A DNA stretch of 64,000 nucleotides from Sva-07 sp963715285 (GCA_963715285.1 CAVQRU010000010.1:124001-188000), one strand, 5' to 3'. Positions 42,564-51,544 are shown, numbered from the stretch's first letter. The notes: a model not told the origin generated them from the letters alone. A program made the numbers and translations.

Positions 42564-45500
42564 ATGGCGGAACGGCTCCTCACCCCCTCGAAGATCACGG
42601 CGTGGCTCGACTGCGCGCACTTCCTCACCCTGAAGCACGAGGTCGAGGCGGGCACGCGCACGGTCGAGCGGAGCCCGTTCGGCGAGATGGCCCAGATGCT
42701 GCTCGACAAGGGTCTCGAACACGAGCAGGCGGTGCTCGCCCGCTACCGCGCCGAGGGGCTGTCGGTGTTGGAGGTCCCCGAGCGCGTGAACGGTGAATCG
42801 TTCGAGCAGTGGGTCGATCGGGTCGGCGACGTGCTGGCCGAGGGTCACGACGTCGTGTTCCAGATGCCGTTCGTGCACGAGGGCATCCGGGGCATCGCCG
42901 ACTTCCTGCGCCGGGTCGACGACCCCGAGACCGGCACGTGCACCTACGAGCCGATCGACGCCAAGCTCGCCCGCAAGGAGGCCAAGCCCGGCCACGTCCT
43001 GCAGTTGTGCTTCTACGCCGAGGCGATCGAGGCCAGCACCGGCGTGCTCCCCGAGTTCGTGTACATCGAGCTGGGGTCGGGCCGGTCCGAAGCAGTTCGG
43101 GTGGCCGACGTGCTGCCGTACTGGCGTCGGCTGCGCGGCCAGTTGGCGAAGCTGCTGACCGACAGTGGTGAGGTTGGGGGCGTCGAGGCCGAGACCCGGC
43201 CCAAGCCGTGCGACCACTGCCAGTTCTGCGAGTTCGAGTTGGTGTGCGAGGCCCAGTGGCGCGCCGCCGATTCGCTCGTGCACGTGGCCGGTGTGCGCAC
43301 GCCCGATCGCCTCCTGCTCCAGCAGAACGGGGTCACGACGATCGCCTCGCTGGCCGTCCTCGATCACGAGGTCGCCGGCCTCGACGAGGCCCGTCGTGAG
43401 ACGTTCGTCCGCCAGGCGCGCCTCCAGGTGCAGGCCCGCGACGCTCCGGACGAGAAGCCGCCGTTCGAGCTGCTCGAGGCCCCGTCGGCCACCGACCACG
43501 CTCCGCTGGTCGAGGATCTCGACGCGCCCGACCCGATCGGGTTCGCGGCGTTGCCGGCGCCCGACGACGGCGACGTGTTCCTCGACTTCGAGGGCCATCC
43601 GTTCTGGCACGCCGACGCCGAGCTGTTCTTCCTGTTCGGCCTCATCGAGCGCTCACCGGACGGCGAGTGGGAGTTCAGGGCGTTCTGGGCGCACACCAAG
43701 GACGAGGAGGCAGCCGCGACGAAGGCGCTCATCGAGCACCTCGCCTCCCGCCGGGCGCAGTTCCCCGACATGCACGTGTACCACTACAACCACACCGAGC
43801 GCTCGTCGCTCGAGCGGCTGGTCACCGAGCACGGCGTCGCCGAACTGGCGCTCGAGCAGCTGATCACCACCGGGCTGTTCGTCGACCTCCTGCCGATCGT
43901 GAAGGGCGCGATGCAGGTCGGCGTGGAGGGCTACGGCCTCAAGCACGTCGAGCAGCTCACCGACTACGAGCGCGGCCACGAGATCGACCGGGGTGCCGGC
44001 GCGGTCGTCGAGTACGAGCGCTGGATGGCGTCGGGCGATCAGGCCGGCCTCGACCGGATCTCGGCCTACAACGAGGACGACGTGCGCGCCACCCGCGCCC
44101 TGCGCGACTGGTTGGTGACGCAACGCCCGACGGGCGTGCCGTGGCGGGCGGCGGTGCTCGGGCGCGAGGAGCCGGCGGCCGAACTCGACGAGCGCATCGA
44201 GGCGTTGCACGCATTCGGCGCGGGCACGGTCGAGCACCTGATGGGTGACCTGCTCGGCTACTGGCGCCGTGAGCGCCAGGTGGTCAGCGCCGATGCCTAT
44301 CGCCTGTCGATCGCGGACGTGGCCGATCAGTTGGACTCGCCGTCGGTGATCGCCCGGCTGACGTTCCGGGGTTTCGAGTCGCAGGTCAGCGCGAAGACGG
44401 GCAAGCCGTTGAAGTGGCCGTGGGCGCGGTTCACGTTCCCGCCGCAACCGATCGACGTCGACATCGACAAGGGCTCGAAGCTGATCGTCGCGCTCGACGA
44501 GCAGGAGTGGGTCTTCTACAAGCTGGAGATGATCGATGCCGGCGCCGGTGAGCTGGCGGTCACGTGGGACGGCGACGCCGAGGATGCCGGGGTGTATCCG
44601 TCGTCGCTCGTCCACTACGAGTGGTTCCAGGAGGGGGCCAAGCTGACCGCGCTGGAGGAGCTGGCCGACGAGATGTTGGCCGGCCGCGCCGACCGGGTCG
44701 GCCATGCGATGTTGCGCCGCGACCTTCCCGCGTTCGAGCCGGGCCGAGGCCCCGACGGCGGCGTGTTCGTCGGCGACGTGCCCGCGATCTGCGGGTGGGC
44801 GACCGGGCTCGACCGGAGCTACGTGCCGATCCAGGGGCCGCCGGGGACGGGCAAGACGTACACCGGCGCGCACGTGATCCGCACGCTCGTCGACGCCGGC
44901 CTGCGGGTGGGGGTGACGGCGATGAGCCACGCGGCGATCGACAACCTGATGCAGGCGGTGGTCGACCGGTTCGCTGAGGAGGGCGTCTCGGAGAACCTGC
45001 GGGCGGTCCGCAAGGCGAAGGAGGGGTCGGTCCGTGGCATCCGCTACGTCGACGACAATGCCAGCGTCGCCCGCGGTGACTTCAACGTGATCGCGGGGAC
45101 GACCTGGCTGTTCGCCAGCAAGCCGATGCGTGAGCACCCGGTCGACGTGCTGGTGGTCGACGAGGCGGGCCAGCTCGGCCTGGCCGACACGGTGGCGGCG
45201 ACGATCTCGGCGACGAACGTGATCCTGCTCGGCGATCCGCAGCAGTTGCCGCAGGTGTCGCAGGCGGTCCATCCGGGAGGTGCCGGTGCGAGTGCGCTCG
45301 AGCACTTGCTCGACGGCGACTTGACGGTGCCGCCCGATCGGGGCGTGCTGCTGGAGACGACGTGGCGGATGCATCCCGACGTGTGCGAGTTCATCTCCGA
45401 GGTGATGTACGGCGGCAAGTTGCACAGCCACCCCTCGTGCGTCGGCCAGTCGGCCGTCGGTCAGACCGGTCTGCGTTGGCTGCGTGCGGAGCACACGGGA

Positions 45501-45953
45501 CGCTCGACCGAGTCAGCGGAGGAGGCGGCGATCGTCGTGGCGAAGGTCCTGGAGCTGCTCGGCCGGCCGTGGACCGATCAGCACGGCACGACCCGTCCGT
45601 TGACGGTCAGCGACTTCATGGTCGTCGCCCCGTACAACGACCAGCGCCGTTGCATCACCGAGGCGTTGCGGGCCGACCCGACGACGAGAGGTGTCGAGGT
45701 CGGCACGGTCGACAAGTTCCAGGGCCAGGAGGCCGCCGTGGTGCTGTTCTCGATGACGACGTCGTCGTCGGAGTTCATGCCCCGCACCGCCGACTTCCTG
45801 TTCTCCAAGAATCGCCTGAACGTGGCGATCAGCCGGGCGCGTTGTCTCGCCTACCTGGTGTGCACCGACGAACTCCTCGACACCCGTGCCCGCGACGTCG
45901 ACGAGATGGCGTTGATCTCCGCGCTGTGCTCCTTCGTCGAGCGGGCGAGCTGA
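42564..45953 (+). CDS. RecB-type nuclease/SF1 helicase fusion (TM0106 family)
   Basis: A 1129-residue protein. Residues 1-230 are a RecB/Cas4-like nuclease with Asp113, Asp132 and Lys134 (PIDAKLA) and four cysteines (17, 216, 219, 228; also 222) placed as in Fe-S nucleases. An RNase H-like exonuclease domain (VFLDFEGHPFW, YNEDDVRATRAL) spans about 335-520. An SF1 helicase follows: GPPGTGKTYTGAHVI (about 757), VLVVDEAGQLGLAD, GDPQQLPQVSQA, TWRMHPDVCEF, GTVDKFQGQEAAVV and NVAISRAR. It is probably a DNA or RNA processing/repair enzyme. The start is set by CATGAT six bases before the ATG. Confidence 0.88.
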   Translation: MAERLLTPSKITAWLDCAHFLTLKHEVEAGTRTVERSPFGEMAQMLLDKGLEHEQAVLARYRAEGLSVLEVPERVNGESFEQWVDRVGDVLAEGHDVVFQMPFVHEGIRGIADFLRRVDDPETGTCTYEPIDAKLARKEAKPGHVLQLCFYAEAIEASTGVLPEFVYIELGSGRSEAVRVADVLPYWRRLRGQLAKLLTDSGEVGGVEAETRPKPCDHCQFCEFELVCEAQWRAADSLVHVAGVRTPDRLLLQQNGVTTIASLAVLDHEVAGLDEARRETFVRQARLQVQARDAPDEKPPFELLEAPSATDHAPLVEDLDAPDPIGFAALPAPDDGDVFLDFEGHPFWHADAELFFLFGLIERSPDGEWEFRAFWAHTKDEEAAATKALIEHLASRRAQFPDMHVYHYNHTERSSLERLVTEHGVAELALEQLITTGLFVDLLPIVKGAMQVGVEGYGLKHVEQLTDYERGHEIDRGAGAVVEYERWMASGDQAGLDRISAYNEDDVRATRALRDWLVTQRPTGVPWRAAVLGREEPAAELDERIEALHAFGAGTVEHLMGDLLGYWRRERQVVSADAYRLSIADVADQLDSPSVIARLTFRGFESQVSAKTGKPLKWPWARFTFPPQPIDVDIDKGSKLIVALDEQEWVFYKLEMIDAGAGELAVTWDGDAEDAGVYPSSLVHYEWFQEGAKLTALEELADEMLAGRADRVGHAMLRRDLPAFEPGRGPDGGVFVGDVPAICGWATGLDRSYVPIQGPPGTGKTYTGAHVIRTLVDAGLRVGVTAMSHAAIDNLMQAVVDRFAEEGVSENLRAVRKAKEGSVRGIRYVDDNASVARGDFNVIAGTTWLFASKPMREHPVDVLVVDEAGQLGLADTVAATISATNVILLGDPQQLPQVSQAVHPGGAGASALEHLLDGDLTVPPDRGVLLETTWRMHPDVCEFISEVMYGGKLHSHPSCVGQSAVGQTGLRWLRAEHTGRSTESAEEAAIVVAKVLELLGRPWTDQHGTTRPLTVSDFMVVAPYNDQRRCITEALRADPTTRGVEVGTVDKFQGQEAAVVLFSMTTSSSEFMPRTADFLFSKNRLNVAISRARCLAYLVCTDELLDTRARDVDEMALISALCSFVERAS

Positions 45954-46039
45954 CACCGTGGGCTGAACCCGTGACACCCCGTCCGTGGGTTGGGCACCAC
46001 CGACTCCCTCCTCCGAACGCAGCGACGAGGAGCAACAGG

Positions 46040-46213
46040 ATGAGCAGACCGCAGTTGATCGAGTGGCTGGAGTGCGAGACCGGCCAGCGGATCGAACGGC
46101 CCGAGCCGAGTGCACCGAAGTCGCGTCACGTGTCGATCCGGGTCCCCGAGGAGGCGATCGACGCTGCGATCACGTCGTTGCTCGTCGCACGCGACCGCCT
46201 CGGTCAGTCCTGA
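46040..46213 (+). CDS. Small hypothetical protein, 57 aa
   Basis: I do not recognise a family. The protein has LIEWLECETGQRIER and RHVSIRVPEEAIDAAITSL, possibly a minimal helix-turn-helix or RHH-like fold. AGGAG lies about nine bases before ATG 46040. Its last ten bases overlap the convergent reductase gene. Confidence 0.5.
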   Translation: MSRPQLIEWLECETGQRIERPEPSAPKSRHVSIRVPEEAIDAAITSLLVARDRLGQS

Positions 46214-47187
46214 CTGGCGGCTTCCCGCGCGTCGATCGAGTGCAGCAGGTCGTCGACGGACCGTGAGGCCGGTGGTTCGCCTGCGCGCGCCATCTCGGCG
46301 GTGGCCTGCTGCAGCGCCCGATTGGCAGGGGTCGGGACGCCGTGGAGGCGGCCGAGCAGCACGATCTCGCCGGTGAGGTAGTCGGTCTCGATCGTGCCGG
46401 TGCCGCGTTGCAGGCTCTGCCACGTCGATCCTCCGGCACGGTGTGGTTCGTCGCCGACCGGTTGGATCTTGAGGGCGTCGCCCCGACGGGCGAGATCCTC
46501 CTCGGCGCTGACCACGGTGATCCCCGCCGCGGCGAGCACCGCGTCGCCCTCGGCCCGCGCCATCTCGACGAGGCGTGCATCCCGGCCGCACACCGCTTCG
46601 ACGGCGTTGCCGAGGTTCATCAGCAGCTTGCGGTACTTCCAGCTCATGATGTCGGCGCGGGGGATCGAACCGAACGTCGCTGCTTCGAGCGTGGCGGCGA
46701 GCTGAACGCTCAGGTCGTCGACGCCGTGCGGGTAGCGGCCGACGTCGAGGAGCCCGGAGCTCGGTGCGGTCCAGACCCGCACGACGCCGGGGGCGAGGTG
46801 GTCGGCGGGGAGCATCACGCAGATGCCGTACACGTTGGGGAACAGGCGCAGCGCCTGGCGTTCGTTGTCGACGCCGTTCTGCATGCACACGATCGGCTGG
46901 TCGGCGACGCCGGCGGCCCGCAGGTCGTTCAGCACGCCGGCGGTGTCCTGGCTCTTGACGCCGAGCAGGAACACGTCGTCGTCGGTGACGTCGATCTCGC
47001 CGACCGACGTGGCGACAGGCAGCTCGACGATCCGGCTGCCGGTGGGCGACTCGTAGCGGAGCCCCGACTCGCGCATCACCCGCGCGTGCTCGCCGCGGGC
47101 CACGGCGACCACCGGCGTGCCTGCCAGTGCGAGGTTGGCGGCGACGACCCCGCCGACCGCTCCGGCACCGACGACGATGATCCGCAT
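46204..47187 (-). CDS. Ketopantoate reductase (ApbA/PanE) family protein
   Basis: A 327-residue NADP-dependent dehydrogenase. It has the Rossmann loop VGAGAVGGVVAANLAL, VKSQDT, CMQNGVDN, the catalytic lysine in SWKYRKLLMNLGNAV, and ETDYLTGEIV. The family reduces ketopantoate in CoA synthesis, but many paralogues act on other 2-keto acids, and no pan genes are next to it. The start is set by TAGGGT seven bases before the ATG. Confidence 0.85.
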   Translation of the reverse strand: MRIIVVGAGAVGGVVAANLALAGTPVVAVARGEHARVMRESGLRYESPTGSRIVELPVATSVGEIDVTDDDVFLLGVKSQDTAGVLNDLRAAGVADQPIVCMQNGVDNERQALRLFPNVYGICVMLPADHLAPGVVRVWTAPSSGLLDVGRYPHGVDDLSVQLAATLEAATFGSIPRADIMSWKYRKLLMNLGNAVEAVCGRDARLVEMARAEGDAVLAAAGITVVSAEEDLARRGDALKIQPVGDEPHRAGGSTWQSLQRGTGTIETDYLTGEIVLLGRLHGVPTPANRALQQATAEMARAGEPPASRSVDDLLHSIDAREAASQD

Positions 47188-47194
47188 GCCGACG

Positions 47195-47200
47195 ACCCTA
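47195..47200 (-). promoter_or_regulatory. -10 box TAGGGT, leaderless promoter
   Basis: The box ends seven bases before ATG 47187 and overlaps the stop codon of the upstream DHPS-like gene. Confidence 0.55.
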
Positions 47201-48094
47201 CGGCGTCTGGCCGGGCCCGCAGATCTCGAGCATGTCGAGCACCGGTTGGACGCGGGCGACCTCGTGGCTGCGCAGGAGGTTGGCCTTCGCGAGCAGGGCG
47301 AGCACCGCCATGGCGGTCTCGGCCACCCGGACCTCGTCGTGGAACAGGTAGACCGCGGACGCCATCGTCACGCACACCGGCCAGCCGAGTTCGCGGAAGC
47401 GGAACGACTGCAGCAGGTTGTCGGTCTGGTAGCGCACCCGCTCCGGACCGTCGGGCAGGTTGAGCGCGAACCCGAACCCGGGATCGATCCAGAGCTTGTC
47501 GACGCCGCAGCCGGTCACGAGATCGAGCCGCTCGCGGAAGAACGCCATCTGCTCGTCGATCATCGTGTCGACCGGCGGGACGTCGTCGTCGGACCGTGCC
47601 GTCTGGCCAGGCGTGTAGCAGAGGATCAGGCCGGCGTCGTGGCGGGCGATCGCCTCGTAGAGCCTCGGGTCGTCGACCCTGCCCGTCAGGTTGATCACCT
47701 GGGCGCCGGCCTCGAGGGCAGCGACCGCGACGTCGGTGAGGTAGGTCTCGATCGACACGAGCAGCCCCTCGGCGAGGAGGGCGTCGAGAACCGGCAGCAG
47801 CGAGGCGAGCTGGGCGTCGACGTCGACGATGTCGGCGTCGGTCCCGGTCGACTCGGCCCCGATGTCGATCATCACGGCGCCCTCGACCGTCATCCGCCGG
47901 GCGCGGTACAGCGCGGCGGGGACGTCGTGGGCGATGCTCTCGCGGTAGGTGGAGTCCCGCGACAGGTTGATCACGCCGAGTTGGTACGGGCGGTCGTCGA
48001 AGGTCCGTCCGGCGATCTCGAAGGTGCGGACCGGATGGTGGATCGCATCGCGGTGGGCTTCCCAGAGCGGGAGCAGGACGTCGGGGGTGATCAC
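47198..48094 (-). CDS. Divergent dihydropteroate synthase-like (pterin-binding) protein
   Basis: A 298-residue TIM-barrel protein by position the folP of this fol cluster. It keeps the pterin-binding core (GAVMIDIGAEST, VINLTG, WIDPGFGF, LLRSHEV) but departs from the family at key points: the usual NVTPDSFS loop reads NLSRDSTY, and the G-SRK substrate loop near the end of the barrel reads VTMASAVYLF. pABA binding is therefore doubtful. GTG 48094 overlaps the folK stop codon. Confidence 0.75.
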   Translation of the reverse strand: MITPDVLLPLWEAHRDAIHHPVRTFEIAGRTFDDRPYQLGVINLSRDSTYRESIAHDVPAALYRARRMTVEGAVMIDIGAESTGTDADIVDVDAQLASLLPVLDALLAEGLLVSIETYLTDVAVAALEAGAQVINLTGRVDDPRLYEAIARHDAGLILCYTPGQTARSDDDVPPVDTMIDEQMAFFRERLDLVTGCGVDKLWIDPGFGFALNLPDGPERVRYQTDNLLQSFRFRELGWPVCVTMASAVYLFHDEVRVAETAMAVLALLAKANLLRSHEVARVQPVLDMLEICGPGQTP

Positions 48095-48651
48095 GGGGTG
48101 TGCTCCTCCGGGGTGTCGGTGTGCCAGGTGTCGGTGTGCCAGGTGTCGGTGAGTTCGGTGAGGTCGCCGGGTTCGACCGGGAGGTCGGCGAGGAGATCGC
48201 GCATCGTGCGGCCGAGGCGGGGGTGGACGACGTCCGGCGCGATGTCGCACACGGGCACCATCACGAACCGGCGCTCGTGCATCCGCGGATGGGGGACCTC
48301 CAGGGTGGGCGTGTCGGAGACGAGATCGCCGTGTACGAGCAGGTCGAGATCGAGGGTGCGCGGCCCCCAGTGCACGGTCCGCCGGCGTTCGCGGCCGGCT
48401 TCGATGCGGTGGAGGAGCGCGAGGAGTGTGGCGGCGTCGAGGGTCGTGTCGGCGAGGAGGGCGGCGTTGAGGTAGGGGCCCTGGTCGTCGGGCCCGCCGA
48501 CCGGCGCGGTCTCGTAGAGGGGTGACACGGCGACGATGTCGATGCCGTCGGCGCCCTCGATCTCGGCGACGCCGGCGCGCAGGTTCTCCAGCCGGTCGCC
48601 GAGGTTGGAGCCGAGCGCGATCAGGCAACGGGTCGCGGGGCTCGCGGTCAT
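48091..48651 (-). CDS. folK: 2-amino-4-hydroxy-6-hydroxymethyldihydropteridine pyrophosphokinase
   Basis: A 186-residue HPPK catalysing pyrophosphate transfer from ATP to the pterin in folate synthesis. Signatures are LIALGSNLGDRLENL, YLNAALLADT, HWGPRTLDLDLLVHG and PHPRMHERRFVMVP. The C-terminal tail is unusual: TDTWH repeated, encoded by a 15-bp tandem repeat. It overlaps folB and the DHPS-like gene by 4 bp each. Confidence 0.92.
   Translation of the reverse strand: MTASPATRCLIALGSNLGDRLENLRAGVAEIEGADGIDIVAVSPLYETAPVGGPDDQGPYLNAALLADTTLDAATLLALLHRIEAGRERRRTVHWGPRTLDLDLLVHGDLVSDTPTLEVPHPRMHERRFVMVPVCDIAPDVVHPRLGRTMRDLLADLPVEPGDLTELTDTWHTDTWHTDTPEEHTP
48112..48150. repeat. 15-bp tandem repeat at the 3' end of folK
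   Basis: GTGTCGGTGTGCCAG at 48112-48126 and 48127-48141, with a partial third unit to 48150, encodes the repeated TDTWH tail. Confidence 0.85.
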
Positions 48652-49052
48652 CGCGTTCGCTCGATGGTGATCCCGACGCCGTCGGCATCCTCGAAGATGT
48701 CGAGCTTCTGGACGGTGACCCGCACGGCCTGGGCGAGTTCGTTGCGCAGGGCGAAGTCGGCAACGGCCTCGGCCCAGGTCTCGACGAGCTCGACGTGCTC
48801 ACCCGACGCAGCCCACGCTTCGACGAACTCGACGACGTCGGCGTAGGAGACGTAGGCGCCGGTCTCACGTACACGATCGGCGTAGTCGTCGACGGTGGCG
48901 ATCTCCACGTCGAAGCGGACGCGTTGTGTGGTCTCCCGCTCGAAGTCGTGCACTCCGATGGAGGCGTCGACCACGAGCCCGTTCACGACGATCCGATCGG
49001 GAGCACCAGGGCGCGCGCGTCGGCTGGAGGGGTTGGGGTCGGGCATCGCCAT
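48648..49052 (-). CDS. folB: Dihydroneopterin aldolase
   Basis: A 134-residue enzyme with a short N-terminal extension (NPSSRRARPGAP) before the core. Signatures are GLVVDASIGVHDFERETTQ with the catalytic Glu, SYADVVEFVE, and VTVQKLDIFEDADGVGITIER with the catalytic Lys. It cleaves dihydroneopterin to the FolK substrate. It is the first gene of the fol operon. ATG 49052 is used; ATG 49046 (GAGGAT seven bases before it) may be the true start. Confidence 0.9.
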   Translation of the reverse strand: MAMPDPNPSSRRARPGAPDRIVVNGLVVDASIGVHDFERETTQRVRFDVEIATVDDYADRVRETGAYVSYADVVEFVEAWAASGEHVELVETWAEAVADFALRNELAQAVRVTVQKLDIFEDADGVGITIERTR

Positions 49053-49133
49053 GATCCTCGCGGGTGAGGCGGTCGGGTCAACAACCGTCGCTTCGGATCC
49101 ATTCCGCGTGGGCGGGGTCGGTCCGGCGCAGCG

Positions 49134-49454
49134 TCAGTGTCCGGTCTGGGCGTTGACCCAGGCGAGGTACTCGGTGGAACCGGCCACCGCGATGCCGGTG
49201 ATCGCGGGGAGGTCGTAGGAGTGCAGCGAGCGCACCCTGTCGACGATCGAATCGAATCGATCGACGCGTGTGACCGCCGTCAGCAGGACTTCGTCGTCGT
49301 GTTCGACGACGTCCTTCCACTCGTACACGCTCGAGATCGGTGTGAGATGGACGCAGGCCACCAGGTGCTCCTGGACCAGCGCATCGGCGATCATGGTCGC
49401 TTCGTCACGAGAGCCGCACGTGATGCTGACCTGGCAGTGGTCCAGGGTGGTCAC
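49134..49454 (-). CDS. cutA: CutA1 family protein
   Basis: A 106-residue trimeric-type CutA with VSITCGSRDEATMIADALV, HLVACVHLTPISSVYEWKD, EVLLTAVTRVDRF and HSYDLPAITGIAV. CutA proteins were linked to divalent cation tolerance, though their molecular role is unsettled. It lies 81 bp upstream of folB in the same direction. Confidence 0.92.
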   Translation of the reverse strand: MTTLDHCQVSITCGSRDEATMIADALVQEHLVACVHLTPISSVYEWKDVVEHDDEVLLTAVTRVDRFDSIVDRVRSLHSYDLPAITGIAVAGSTEYLAWVNAQTGH

Positions 49455-49536
49455 GAGACGATCTTCGCGGATTGCCGGGCCAGGTTCCAGGGCGTGGCGC
49501 CGATTCGTGTCGTCTCGACGCTGCGCTCGCAGGACG

Positions 49537-49911
49537 TCAGGGTTCCATCACGACCCAGCCGCGGCGTTGGAGCTCCGCGGCGAGCTGCTCGTCGGAGAAC
49601 TTCTCCAGCTGTGCGTGCGAACGGTCACGCTGTGCCGGCTTCGGCCTCGCCGACACGGGCGATGAGTCGGATGGCGAATCGGGCGCGGGATCGGGCGCGG
49701 CATCGGGCGCCCCCTCCGCCGCTTCCTGGAGCGCGGCGATGAACTCGTCGGCCTCGTCACGGGTGAACTTGCCGTTGGCCTGGCGCTGTGTGAAACCCAT
49801 CGGGCCGCGTGCGTCCCTGAAGTCCGAGTGCCCGGCCGCTTGCAGCAACTCGGTCAGCTCACGCATCTGGCTGTGTGACGCGGGCGGACCCGACGCTTGT
49901 CCGAAGGCCAT
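49537..49911 (-). CDS. Hypothetical protein with basic helical ends, 124 aa
   Basis: I do not recognise a family. It has MRELTELLQAAGHSDFRDARG, FTRDEADEFIAALQEAA, an Ala/Pro/Asp-rich linker, and QLEKFSDEQLAAELQRRGWV, a short helical C-terminal motif seen at the ends of many actinobacterial proteins. ATG 49911 is chosen for GAGACT six bases upstream; an earlier in-frame ATG at 49953 exists. Confidence 0.6.
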   Translation of the reverse strand: MAFGQASGPPASHSQMRELTELLQAAGHSDFRDARGPMGFTQRQANGKFTRDEADEFIAALQEAAEGAPDAAPDPAPDSPSDSSPVSARPKPAQRDRSHAQLEKFSDEQLAAELQRRGWVVMEP

Positions 49912-50115
49912 CGTCCCAGTCTCGCGCCGCTGCCCGGTCGCGGCGGTCGTCATGGCGGCAGGAGGATTCGTGTGCCGGCAACGCGCCCCCGATCGGTCTC
50001 GGTGCTGCGTCGCCCGAGCGGTCGTGCGATCTGACCAGCGCAGCGTCTCGTCGCTACCCTCGTGCGATCGTCGTGCGCCGGTGCACGATCTCGACCCCCA
50101 CCGTCAAGGATTCCG

Positions 50116-50964
50116 ATGCCCACCACCTTCGAAGCGGCGACCTCGATCGTCTCGCGCGGCCACGACGAGGCCGGGCGCATGCACTACGACGTCCAGCTCG
50201 TCGACGAGTACGCGATCATGGGCTCCAAGCCGGGAGGTGGCTACATGCTCGCCTGTCTCGGCCGGGCTGCGCTCGACGCTGCCCGGGAGGCCGGCTCGAC
50301 GCACGAGCACGTCATCGCCGCGTCGGCGCAGTTCCTGTCGTCGCCCGACCTCGGCCCGGCGCAGATCGTCACCGAGATCGACCGGGTCGGCAGGACCGCC
50401 AGCCAGGTCAACGCGACGATCGGTGTCGACGGCGTTCGGGGGGTGCGTGCGCAGTTCACGCTCGGGACACTGCACGAGGGGACCGCACCCTTCTGGGGCG
50501 AGGTCGCTCCGTGTCCGTTCCCGGCCCTCGAGGACCTGGCGCCGTCGCCGATGGCCGGCGAGCAGGGCATCGAGTTGCAGTACGACCCCGACGCGGCCTT
50601 TCTGATGACGGACGACGGGCCGACCGCCGTCGGCGGCGGTGAGTTGCGGGCGTACCTGCGTGACGAAGTCGACGACGTGTTCGACACGGTCGGGTTGCTC
50701 TACGCGTCCGACGTGATCCCGCCGGCGACGTTCGGTGTGGTGCAGACGGGGTGGGTGCCGACGCTGGCGATCACGGTCTACAACCGTGCGATACCGGCGC
50801 CGGGGCCGTTGCGGCTGCGGTTCCGTGTCCAGGTGATCCACGATGGCTACGCCGACGAGATCTGCGAGGCGTGGGACAGCGAGGATCGTCTCGTGATGCA
50901 GTCGACGCAGATCACCGCGCTGCGCATCCCGCCCGACGCCACCCCGCTGAGCGACGCCCGGTAG
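50116..50964 (+). CDS. Acyl-CoA thioesterase family (hot-dog) protein
   Basis: A 282-residue double hot-dog protein. ARPGGGYML-type region (KPGGGYMLACLGRAAL), QFLSSPDLGPAQIVTEIDRVGRTASQVNATI and the C-terminal LAITVYNRAIPAPGPLRLRFRVQ with LVMQSTQITAL resemble TesB-like/acyl-CoA thioesterase family proteins of mycobacteria. It probably hydrolyses acyl-CoA; the chain length is unknown. AAGGA lies before ATG 50116. Confidence 0.78.
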   Translation: MPTTFEAATSIVSRGHDEAGRMHYDVQLVDEYAIMGSKPGGGYMLACLGRAALDAAREAGSTHEHVIAASAQFLSSPDLGPAQIVTEIDRVGRTASQVNATIGVDGVRGVRAQFTLGTLHEGTAPFWGEVAPCPFPALEDLAPSPMAGEQGIELQYDPDAAFLMTDDGPTAVGGGELRAYLRDEVDDVFDTVGLLYASDVIPPATFGVVQTGWVPTLAITVYNRAIPAPGPLRLRFRVQVIHDGYADEICEAWDSEDRLVMQSTQITALRIPPDATPLSDAR

Positions 50965-50976
50965 CGGAGCGTCCGG

Positions 50977-51025
50977 GTTCGATGGTCAGCGTTCGATGGT
51001 CAGCGCTCGATGGTCAGCGCTCGAT
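50977..51025. repeat. 14-bp tandem repeat overlapping a lipoprotein stop codon
   Basis: GTTCGATGGTCAGC occurs at 50977-50990 and 50991-51004, then GCTCGATGGTCAGC at 51005-51018 and a partial fourth unit. The stop of the minus-strand lipoprotein (51014) lies in the third unit. Confidence 0.88.
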
Positions 51026-51463
51026 CGTGACGGTCAACGTGGCGCCGCCCCAGCCGTTGACGAGGTCGCGTCCCTCGACGGTCACTTCTGTCACGTCGGG
51101 CGGGATCACGACGTCGGTGAGCGACCGGGTGAACGGCTGCTCCGCGGCGTGGTCGTGGGTGAGTTCGCGCACGCCGAGTTCGGTGCCGTCCGGGGCGACG
51201 ATCCGCCACGCGTCGGCGTAGCGCTCGGGCGTGTCGTACGGCGACGAGACGGTGACGTCGAACCGGAACGTGTCGTCCTGTGGGGTGACGACGACGTCGA
51301 GGATGTCGGGAAACTGCTGCTCGTCGCCGCCGTTCCCGACACTCGTCGAGGCCGGGGCGGGTTCGGACGACGGGGTCGGTCCTGACGCGGCATCGTCGTC
51401 GCCGCAGGCTGCGACGGCCGTCGCCCCGATGAGGACGACCACGATGGCGAAGCGGGCGAGCAC
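51014..51463 (-). CDS. Small secreted lipoprotein
   Basis: A 149-residue protein with signal peptide ARFAIVVVLIGATAVAAC and lipobox Cys, a Ser/Pro/Thr linker, and a beta-rich domain (DTFRFDVTVSSPYDTPERYAD, GWGGATLTVTIER). Function is unknown; the domain resembles small Ig-like lipoprotein modules. GTG 51463 is chosen because GAGACT ends six bases upstream. It is divergent from the MFS exporter and may be linked to it. Confidence 0.72.
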   Translation of the reverse strand: MLARFAIVVVLIGATAVAACGDDDAASGPTPSSEPAPASTSVGNGGDEQQFPDILDVVVTPQDDTFRFDVTVSSPYDTPERYADAWRIVAPDGTELGVRELTHDHAAEQPFTRSLTDVVIPPDVTEVTVEGRDLVNGWGGATLTVTIER

Positions 51464-51538
51464 CGGATCAGTCTCGCAGTGCCGTTCGAGTGTCAGGCGT
51501 CGTCGATCCCGGTTCGTCGGCGGGTCCCCGGGAGTGCG

Positions 51539-51544
51539 TACGTT
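51539..51544 (+). promoter_or_regulatory. -10 box TACGTT, leaderless promoter
   Basis: The box ends six bases before ATG 51551 of the MFS transporter. Confidence 0.6.
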
